Source: Epinephelus fuscoguttatus
Lineage: Eukaryota; Chordata; Actinopteri; Perciformes; Serranidae
Length of the DNA stretch: 64,000 nt
NCBI RefSeq assembly: GCF_011397635.1
Contig: NC_064767.1
Coordinates: 15,973,537-16,037,536 of the forward strand
Direction of reading: 5' to 3'
Under the pieces are notes generated by a model. It was not told where the DNA came from. It saw nothing but the letters and a program-made list of their open reading frames with translations, and made no database searches. Shown here piece by piece: positions 55,431 to 64,000 of the stretch (position 1 is its first letter; every line of letters begins with the position of its first letter). A program made the position numbers and the translations under genes.

Positions 55431-58400
55431 TAACAGTTCACTGAAAGCAGTAGAAAACTGAGTACACTTTAATATCTGTTAATTTATCACACGTAATATC
55501 GCTACCATGATATTCAACAACGATTTCCTCATATGGTGCAGCCCCAATAAACAGTGCGAGGTGAACAGTGATTAGACACAACAAGAGCCACGATGACAAC
55601 AACGATGCTTTGGATTAGTGAAAAAGTTAAAAAAACAATCACAATCTTGAGTCTTAGTGACAGAGTGGTTATGGACATACACTCAGTACAGTAATTTGTA
55701 AACAAAATATACACATACATACTTCACCTTGTTCTCTAAATCTACAGTGGAAATCTTTTCTGTTTTGGTTACTGTCATTAATTGTCTTTTTTTCATTGGC
55801 GTTTTTTTCATATAATTCATTTCATTAATCTACGTATATTTACAGAACTTATCTACTCATATTTCCCATATTTTTTCTGAGAGCAGTGTATACTATTATC
55901 GGGTTCAAAACTAAAAGGATTATCTAGTAAACATGTTGCTACCTTTACAACTCTCCTCAAAGTGCAAAGACCGTGATGGGACAAAGTGCATGAGCCCTGC
56001 CAGCGAAAATCCCTCCACAACTCTGCTCTGCCAGCGTAAACACCGTCATCTCACTGCAATACGTATTCACACATCGAACCATGCTGATCGAGCAAGCACA
56101 CATAAAAACCTTTCACTTAAAGTCTTCATTACGTGATTCCAGCGTGACGATAACATGTCGACTGCATAACATGTTAAGCAAAGCAAAGTGGACTGTAGAG
56201 TCCTTGTTAAAGCTACACACAGCAGTGTGTGTAGTCATATGGTGTGGAGACTGTAAGTGCATTTTAATCAGATAAACACTTTCATTGGCTGGGCAGGAGG
56301 TGGCAGGTCTAAAGCTGTTGCTTGGCAAGAAATGTGCCGCTGCAAGAATACAACCAAATGTATCCATGCCTCCATGTCAGAGAAGGTATTAGAGGATTTT
56401 TTAAAGACATATATAACAGCAAGAACACCCACAGGTACTATTAGCTGCAAATGTTCTCATAAATATTTAGTGTAGCTGTGGTTTTTTAGATCGTCAAATC
56501 ATGTCATCGCTAAGTGATGTCAGCTCTGGAGATCCTGATGAGATTTGGGCACCAATTTTATCAACATCAAGATTTGTTGCAACATTTTGGATTTCTGGGA
56601 CATCTTCTCATCTTATCAGCCACCAGCAATTCAGTTCCTGTTCCTAAATCTTGCCAAGCAATATTATTCAAGCCCCCTGCCCACTCGCCAAGATTGTACT
56701 CGTTGCTTAGCAACACTGGCTTACTTAACATCCAATCAAGGAGATTTTGAACTTGTTGTGCCCTGCAAAGCACAGTTAACTACATGAGTAATAAGTCGGG
56801 ACCAATGAGATAAGTTTATCCGCCTTTGGAAGTGTTGGTGCGAACGTAGGCTGCAGATCTGATGGCATTTATTGTCTTTTTAAGACCCTGAAAATCTATT
56901 TTTTACATCCGCCTCTTATTATGAGCGATGTAAACCTGCATGAGCACATTTTCTGCCAAATTGGAACCATTTAGATTATTTATTATGGGAAATGTATGTA
57001 TTTGTGTCTTTGTCTGTGCTCTGCTCACTGCTCACCAATCAGGATTGAGCATTGTTTAAGTTAGGATTAAGTAGACTGTGGGGTTGTTGTTTTATGTTGT
57101 CAATCAAATCTGATCAAACCTCACCCACACAGTCCTGATGAAGGAAATCAGCTGAGTTTTTAAGTGCTAAATTCTTAATAAATAAAACCTAACAATGCTT
57201 TCCCCACCCAAAACTTTCACTAAAAATGTCCCTATTAGCCATAAATATTTATGTTTTAGAGAAATAAGGCTTGGACGGTATCTTTTCACTCAGCAGACCT
57301 GAATTGTATTTACCGGGATAAACACTGGGTGGCGCTGTATTGATATTTCAAGTCTTACGGTATAAAGGTAAGAACAACATTGTTGCTGTCAGGTGTTTCA
57401 CCCCGGAGAGCAAAAGGTTCTTGACCGCTGTGGTGTGGGAAAGTGTGTAACGTGCTCTAAAAGTTCTGTATTCGGCTTAGATTAAAGAGAAAAAAACCTG
57501 ACATTTATTCAACCTGTGTTTGGTGGTATGAATAAATGGTATGAATGATTACAGTCCTGCAACGTTACCCCACCACTTGCAGTCGCCATCTTTCTCAGCT
57601 CAGCTGCCAGTTCCACCAGTAGAGACTGACCTCTGGTGGTGTGTGCTGTGCACTACATCACCTTGATACAGCATCTCTGTATGAGTTTAATAGAAACAGG
57701 AGCGTCTGTATCGTACCATCGGCATTTTGAAATATCATGATATACCATAATACCTTGATAACACCCAAGCCTAAGAGAAATACAATAAATAAATAAATAA
57801 ACATAAAAATAAAAATCCCAAAGCAAGTCTCCTTTTAATATTTTCTGGGCTCTTTTAGAAGTGAGAAGCTTTGAACTGATGGCACACTGCTGTGTGTGGC
57901 TTTACATCACCTGACAGTCTTCCTCTAGCGAGTACACAGTATGCAGCAACACGACACATCTGGGTCACAATAGCCGTACGTACCTCAGGCTCAGCGTCAC
58001 ACACACAAATGGCAGTTCCACTTGCTAAATACATACACACTCACAAAAAAAAAAAGTTTCAAAAACCCACCTGGAGCAGAAATCATTTTCACACCGAACA
58101 AGAGAACATCACGATCCAGTTTCTTTATGCATGCAGCGTGTGGACACACCATTGTCCTGTTTACTAAGCTTTTGTTACAGGGTCACAGGTGTTTTTGCAG
58201 AGTGTAAATATCGAGCTACATGTAGCCTTTTGCGCCTGACGAGCACACGTTTGGACACTCACACGGGAGATTCAGGCTCATATCGAGAACTTCGCTCTTT
58301 GACAAGAGTTAAGACTTGACATCATTTAAGGGTGAATTCATCCCGGTTTCATTGTTTCCGCCTGCATCTCTGCTTGTGAAATAGCTCCTGCTGACAAATC

Positions 58401-58694
58401 CTTAGTAAATCTGTATGGTTAAAAGTTGCAGTTGAGGCATGTGAACTGTCCCATGGCTCATGATTCTCTATTGTGTAGTGTGCAGTCGTGTGTTAATAAC
58501 TATTTACAGTACCACAGAAAACAACTAGAGGAAGAGAGACATCGGCTTGGCACTGCTTCAGTATTATCACATCGACACAGACTGCAGAGTCTGTACAACC
58601 GTAATCAAGTGTAAGTGTGGGTGTGGGGCTTGTGTTTGTGTTTGTGTGTGTTTTTGTTGTGCGCTCCTGCTGTCCTCATCCTCCTCCTCCTCCT
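55431..58694. other. intergenic DNA downstream of pgbd5
   Basis: No gene was recognised. It holds an inverted-repeat element (57267-57772). The pgbd5 3' UTR should occupy the right part of this interval, but no clear end was identified: AATAAA motifs on the minus strand were not resolved into one convincing signal. Confidence 0.4.
57267..57772. mobile_element. MITE-like element with AGGCTTGG ends
   Basis: The left end AGGCTTGGACGGTATC and the reverse complement of the right end AGGCTTGGGTGTTATC are inverted repeats. Subterminal AT-rich palindromes (ATATCATGATATACCATAAT) match a fish repeat style in which ends contain GGTATACCGT-like palindromes. About 506 bp, non-coding. Confidence 0.55.
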
Positions 58695-58890
58695 CACTGT
58701 GTGGGGGAGCAGTCGTCTAAATCCAGCAGCTCTCTGACCAGTCTTTCTCCAAACTGCGCTCGGCTGTAGCGTTTGACTGTGTAGGCGTCAGACATCTTGT
58801 AGAGGATGTACGCGTTGTTGATGGCGATGCTGATGCTCAACCAGAACACCTGCTGCCAGGTCTTGTTGGGTTTATGGAAGATGAAGTACC
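58695..58890 (-). CDS. pgbd5: pgbd5 terminal coding exon
   Basis: 196 nt after the minus-strand acceptor ctcccacag. It encodes [15 protein letters not shown], the hydrophobic [17 protein letters not shown], then [16 protein letters not shown], and stops at TGA (58697-58695). Third positions are GC-rich, as in a conserved coding exon and unlike the surroundings. Confidence 0.85.
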
Positions 58891-61800
58891 TGTGGGAGAA
58901 ACATATCTATTTACTCCAGGGTTTCTACTCAAAGATCCTCTATTAAATGAATGAGTAATATTAACACTCTACTATAAATAATATGCTCTAACAGCCATGC
59001 TGGAAACAAGTTTCAAAAACAAGTGCATGGCCATAGATTGGGGAAAAGAAGTGGACGTAGCCGCTGTGATGTCACTCATTGGTGTCCTCAAGTTTGGCAG
59101 TTTGACTGTCACCACCTTGAATTTTCAACCAATCCTCCAAGCCATACTACTACACAAGTCCTTTGATACCTTCTACCTCTGAGTACGACCCACACGAGCA
59201 TTTCCTAAATTAGCCTACCTACTGCTGGCTTGTATGCGACTGTTAATGGTCACAGTTTTAAATACCTGGGTAATGTTACGAAACGGTCGCAGTTGCACCC
59301 ACACTACTTGTATGAAAAAACATCATGGTTCGGCTTGAGATAAGAACGATTAAGACTAAGGTAATGTAACACATCTCACATAGGATACATTAATATGCTA
59401 TGGTTCATTGTTAAAAACAGCATTTCTCAGCAGCATGGTGCTAACGTCACTACTTTCTGAGTCAAATAGCTTCTCAGTAGTGAAGTTAATTCATTGTAGC
59501 ATGGTAGCGTCCACAAAAGTTACAAGCTATTTTTCCGAGGAAAAGCTCTGAAGTGCAGTGGACTTTTTTTTCTACGTAGGTTTGGATAAAAGTAAGGATA
59601 ATAAAATTGAGGCTAAGTAATGCGACTAACGCAGGGCCACACTGAGGCATACACTTCCACATGACACATACTAATCCCTCAGTTTATTCTGCTTGCTGCT
59701 TTCACTATTGGCTATTCTGCAGCTGATGGGCTACGTGGCACTTCTTATTTTCTCACAGTTCTTTATGCAACTTTCTTTTGGAGTCACGCCCTGCTGGACA
59801 TTAAAAGAATGCAGGTTTAAGGCACTTCTGCATTGGCCTCATTTTTCAGACCCCGCGATAACCTTTTGACAAAGGCAACACAGTCTTGCCAGTCAGTTAC
59901 TTTAAAAGTCATCATTAAGGCTGGAATGGGACCCCAAGCAGTAACAAGCAGGAAAAAAACCTTTTGATGCTTTAATTGTGTAATAAAACAGTATGTACGG
60001 ATGTATCTGTCGCTGTAAGGGCAGAATATGTCATGCTACATAAAAAATAGGACCGGTTCAGGCAGGAAAACAGTTTAAAGATTACACGGTAATTGTATCA
60101 TCTTGAATCAACTTGCAGTGTTGCACTTACTTGCTGTACTTGTCGTCGTATTTGCAGATGTAGCTGAGATGCGCCGCAAAGGCCTCGACAGCCAAGGGGC
60201 ATGGGATCTCCCCACTTTTCCTCTTAATGATGATTCCTGCCACAAACACACAAACCACAGAATGAGAGTGAGAGACACACGGCCGAGATCCCACTGAAGG
60301 GACTCCAGATTCTCCAGATTATGCAGTCACCTGGCCAACAACCAGACAAGGGAGAGGAAAAAGAAGTGCCCCTTTACATGAGAGAGGCTTTCCAGCTGTG
60401 CTTTGTTACTATTTATGTTTTTAGCCGGTCTCCCTGCAGGGCTGCTTTGTTTAATGGCCTCTTTACACAGATAGACACTCGCATTGTGTTCTAATACCCA
60501 TACTATGCCAGAAAAAGATTTAGTACATCCCGATATATATATAGTATGTCAAATGCAGCATGCCATAGACACCAGGATGTTCAGCCAGCATGTGTTTTTG
60601 GCTACTCTGACCCACAGTCATCTGCACAGCTGAAGAATCGTTACATCAACTGAGTGGCAGACAGATGACAGCTTGACAGCTTGACAGCTCGTTGACAGCT
60701 GACAGAAGCTACAAAAATAATCATTAAGATAAATGCTAAAAACAAAAGGACACAATTATGAAAATAACAATGACAGAGAAATGCATATGTAATTTTACTG
60801 TCATCAATAAAACACTGCTTGTCAGTATGCAGTCATAACTTGAATGTTAAAATTACATACATTGCAAAGTAACAACAGCAGAGCGTTACGGGTTGAGCAC
60901 CTTCTCTGGCGAGCTCAGCCAATGGCTGCTTGTCATTGTATCTCAAAGGTAACATTAAGTGATAACATCAAGATTTCAAATCTCATTTTTCTTTTTAATT
61001 TCATGCTACAAACTGGAACAGATATATGAGTAGGAGGGTCAAATTTAAAGGTGCAATGTTATGATGAAGTAGTATGTCCCAATGCATACTCCATGCAACC
61101 GTAAGCACTTTGTAATGGCAAAGAAAGAATTTGCCTTGAGCAAAAGAAAAAGAATGCAGACTTCTCCAAGCAGAAAATGCACAGGTGCATCTAATAACAT
61201 TAATAATGCTTTCCATTTAAGTCCCTTTAAGCCGTGACAGTGAGCCATGCATGCACAATACCTTTTAATAGGTACATAGCAGGTAAATGGAAACGCAGCT
61301 ATTATTATTGTTAGCAGTTACACATGTAGCTAATAGCATTTCTTACATTACTGGTTAAACGCTCGCGTCACTTTCTGTACTATCATTGGTTTTTGCTTCA
61401 GATTCTTTACCATGAAAAACACCTCAGCTTCTCTGGGAATGTCAAACATCTGGCAAAATCACTTCCTGAGCAGATTTGAGGCAACAAATACACAAGAGAG
61501 CTGCAGAATTATGCCTATAGATATACCATGCAGGATATTCCTTGTAATCCTTCTAAATCATCATTTACAACCCACTAGAGGTGTGTGGTGGCGTGTTTTT
61601 CTGCAGAGGCTCTGCCCTCTGCCTGTATGTTCTTATTTTCTGCTCTCAGGATGTTTATGGCCGTGTACCCCAAAGTGCTCTCACGAGGTCGAGGCTTTAT
61701 CAAAAGGTAGTAACCACGTGCCGGACCGTAAGATGCATGCATCTAAGACAGAAAGCTCTGAAAAAAAAACAACAACCCGTGACTATAGCGAGAAAACAAG

Positions 61801-62280
61801 AGTGAATCTGGGTTTGGCTTTTAATGTCACTTCCACAATCCTGCATAGTGTACCTTTAATTTTGTATCTACAACATCTAGTTAAAATAGCTGTGAACTAA
61901 ATAAAGACTTCTGTATGTATCTGACACGGCTCAACAGGATGTTGTCAGACTTGAAACCAAGCTTTCAAGATGAAGTCTTTGTGAATGTTGATTAAAGGTA
62001 TGGATTTTATTAATAGCAATATTTAATGGATAATGTAAGTAGGAGATAAAAATAAATTTAAACATCTCCATAATGGTGCTGTTATACCCTGATGTTTTAG
62101 ATCACATTCCTTATTTACCATCATGCAGATCTTTTTAAGTTACCACTGAGAAAATCACGTAATATTACCTGTGTAACAACCGCTAATCTTGATATGGTTT
62201 AATCATACGTGTTATAATGAGAACAAAATGTTGTCAGCAACTTGTTTTCTTCTCCTTTTTGCACAGAGTGAAAAACAGTT

Positions 62281-62340
<60 letters not shown>

Positions 62341-63081
62341 ATGCACACACTCACAGAGGAAAGAGAAAATCAATATTGGATAATAACAGTTAAACTGATC
62401 CGGGGCTTCTGCTCCCACACTCTTCATTCAAAGAGCTCAAACACACCGCAGCCCTTCAACTCAGTTTAAAACCTAACAAAACTGTTTCAATGAGAGTGGA
62501 TTACTCCGTAAGAGGAGGGGAATATCATGATCCTGTCGCCTCCTGGAAACGGATTATCGCGGATTAGAAGCTCTCATTGATTTTTTTTCAGACAGGAATG
62601 CTTAACGAAGTGCCAAATTCACCTGATGGTAACTTGCATACAAAATGACAGAAGAGCTAGTCTTATTTTCTCTCAAAAAACCCACAGATCAAAGGCGAGA
62701 CTTTTCGAATTTTATGGCACATTTGTGGTTTATTCCAACTATAAATATGTGCATTTCTTTTGCACTGATGCATATTGCATGTAGTGTCTCCTGTCAGTGC
62801 TAAAATTCTTAAAATATTTATAATTCAATGACAGGAATCTACTTTCACAGTTTTAGTTCTGGGTACATCAGAGCAGTGTTTACCTTGCTTTGTTGGGGAA
62901 TAAGCGTTAGTGAGGAACCTGAAGTGTCCCTTGTTGTACCAGCTGATCAGGGACATGCTGCCTTTCATCATAACTCGGGACTGGCCACGTTGCGCTGGCG
63001 TGGAGCCGCAAACCAGCATGCTTTGTGGTAAGCCTGTACAGTCACTCTTTCTGGTGCTCAGCAGACCGCAGCAGTAGATAT
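58695..63081 (-). CDS. pgbd5: pgbd5 (domesticated piggyBac-derived protein 5), last three coding exons
   Basis: PGBD5 is a vertebrate gene derived from a piggyBac transposase and, unlike most PGBD relatives, split by introns (family knowledge). On the minus strand, exons 63081-62884, 60236-60131 and 58890-58695 join in phase (G|GA giving Gly, AA|G giving Lys). They give about 166 C-terminal residues, including [43 protein letters not shown] and a hydrophobic segment [17 protein letters not shown], and end [16 protein letters not shown] before TGA. The end has no cysteine-rich zinc-binding domain as found in active piggyBac transposases. The 5' exons, including the catalytic region, lie beyond the window. 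The gene is convergent with klf5, about 37 kb away. Confidence 0.82.
58891..60130. other. pgbd5 last intron
   Basis: 1.24-kb intron. Nothing else was recognised. Confidence 0.7.
60131..60236 (-). CDS. pgbd5: pgbd5 coding exon (second from last)
   Basis: 106 nt between the minus-strand acceptor gtggcag and donor gtaagt. It encodes [20 protein letters not shown] and [13 protein letters not shown] with split codons at both ends that fit the neighbouring exons. Confidence 0.84.
60237..62883. other. pgbd5 intron with (CA)n
   Basis: 2.6-kb intron between phase-matched exons. It holds a (CA)n microsatellite at 62283-62338. ORFs such as 61412-61900 have no homology or splice support. Confidence 0.7.
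62283..62338. repeat. (CA)n microsatellite
   Basis: About 28 CA units inside a pgbd5 intron. Translations as poly-His/Thr or poly-Val/Cys are artefacts. Confidence 0.95.
62884..63081 (-). CDS. pgbd5: pgbd5 coding exon (third from last)
   Basis: 198 nt after the minus-strand acceptor ccctctccag and before the donor gtaaac. It encodes [18 protein letters not shown], then [20 protein letters not shown] and [20 protein letters not shown]. The pattern of a cysteine pair followed by [14 protein letters not shown] is as expected for the late RNase-H-like/insertion region of piggyBac proteins, where W and K near 'SWYNKG' correspond to the common 'W.D.K.V' region. Confidence 0.75.
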
Positions 63082-63284
63082 CTGGAGAGGGAAAAATACA
63101 ATTTTATAAATAACTCTGCAACTGAGAGAAGTTCTAACAGTATATACACAGATATATTGCACAGACACATTTACTATGGATCAAATACCAAGTGGTAGTA
63201 GGGTGGCAATGGTATCAGTGGCAAAAATCCCAGAAAATATCATGGTTTCATGGTATATCCATTATTGTTCTCACTGTGCATGCT

Positions 63285-64000
63285 GCCACTTGGTGACATT
63301 ATCAGAGAACACAATGTCTGTTTCCATAGTTACGCGGATGACACGCAACTGTACATCTCTGCTGAACCAAATGATGCTGCAGCCATAGACTCCATTCCTA
63401 CCTGTCTTTTGGCAATTAATAAATGGATGAGCAATAATTTCTTAAAGTTAAATGGAGACGAAACTGAATTGCTGCTTGTTGGCCCTAAAACAAAAAGAGA
63501 AATGTTGCTTAATAATCTGGGGAAATTAACTCCCTGGATTAAATCCAGGGTTACAAGTCTTGGTGTGATCCTTGATTCAGCTCTAAGCTTCAAGTCCCAC
63601 ATTAACAAGGTGACGAAAACATAATTTTTCCACCTCAGAAACAAAGCCATGGTGCGACCATTTCTTAATGAAAAAGATGCAGAGAAATATATTCATGCCT
63701 TTATTTCAAGCCAAATTAACTACTGTAATGCACTTTTTACTGGCTGCCCAAAAAACACCACTGAGAGACTTCAGCTCAGCTATTAACCAGAACCACAGGA
63801 AGGTCCTCCTCTTTGTATACAAACCGTAAATAAGCTTGGACCGAGCTACATTGGTAAGTCCCTTGTTAACTATTTTCCTCCAAGAACACTGGGATCATCG
63901 GCTGCTGGTTTACTGGAGGTTCCAAGCAACAGCTGGAAGAAGATCGGGTATACAGCCTTTGTCAATTACACCCCAAAGCTATGGAACACACTACCTGTAG
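63285..64000 (+). pseudogene. L2-like LINE reverse transcriptase fragment, decayed, runs off window
   Basis: The plus strand encodes a reverse-transcriptase C-terminal part: LCMLPLGDIIREHN, then HSYADDTQLYISAEPND with the catalytic YADD box at 63331-63342, LAINKWMSNNFLKLNGDETE, LGVILDSALSFKSHINKVTK, then after a stop at 63621 HLRNKAMVRPFL, FISSQINYCNALFTGCP, another stop near 63784, and a shifted frame with KLGPSYIGKSL and NYTPKLWNTLPV at the edge. This order and the F.YADDTQLY motif are typical of L2/CR1-group LINEs in fish. Stops and frameshifts make it inactive. It lies in a pgbd5 intron, antisense to that gene. Confidence 0.85.

Noticed and set aside
61412..61900. 162-residue frame in the pgbd5 intron
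   Set aside because: Opposite strand to the gene, with no homology and intron-like base composition.

Overview
The window is vertebrate nuclear DNA, almost certainly from a teleost (ray-finned) fish. It has spliced genes with GT-AG introns, long gene-poor stretches, abundant (CA)n and other microsatellites, and many fish-type interspersed repeats: tRNA-derived SINEs, a Tc1-like transposon, non-LTR LINE fragments, and hAT-like and long-inverted-repeat MITEs. No prokaryotic operons, CRISPR arrays or viral genes were seen. Most apparent open reading frames are chance ORFs in introns or repeats.

Three genes are supported. (1) 2600-6734, + strand: the last four coding exons of pibf1 (CEP90), a centrosome/centriolar-satellite coiled-coil protein. 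All exon phases fit and the gene starts upstream of the window. (2) 11082-18612, + strand: a complete klf5-type Krueppel-like transcription factor of 513 residues in four exons. It has a proline/serine degron-like segment, a PPPSY motif and three C-terminal C2H2 fingers, and a 3' UTR of about 3.3 kb ending near an AATAAA at 21950. The pibf1-klf5 order matches the human 13q22 neighbourhood. (3) 63081-58695, - strand: the last three coding exons of pgbd5, a domesticated, intron-containing piggyBac-derived gene whose 5' part lies beyond the right edge.

Between klf5 and pgbd5 (about 22-58.7 kb) I see no convincing gene. The space holds nested mobile elements: a LINE interrupted by a terminal-inverted-repeat element (24.65-26.04 kb), a G-run MITE (26.94-27.45 kb), an inverted-repeat composite (39.65-41.44 kb), a long-arm foldback element invaded by another DNA element and by a SINE with a clear target-site duplication (41.45-43.07 kb), a hAT-like element (44.6-45.8 kb), a second foldback-like composite (47.4-48.86 kb), and AT-rich microsatellite DNA (50.5-50.95 kb). 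The right edge carries a decayed L2-like LINE reverse transcriptase fragment that runs off the window.

The most unusual structure is a set of interleaved direct duplications at 29.5-35.5 kb. Core copies are identical over several hundred bases. Near their junctions they differ mainly by small indels and read like blends of two other sequences in the window. This looks more like a consensus or gap-filling artefact than a biological duplication. I found no new biological system. The interest lies in nested repeat architecture, this assembly signature, and the unexpected pgbd5 neighbour of klf5.
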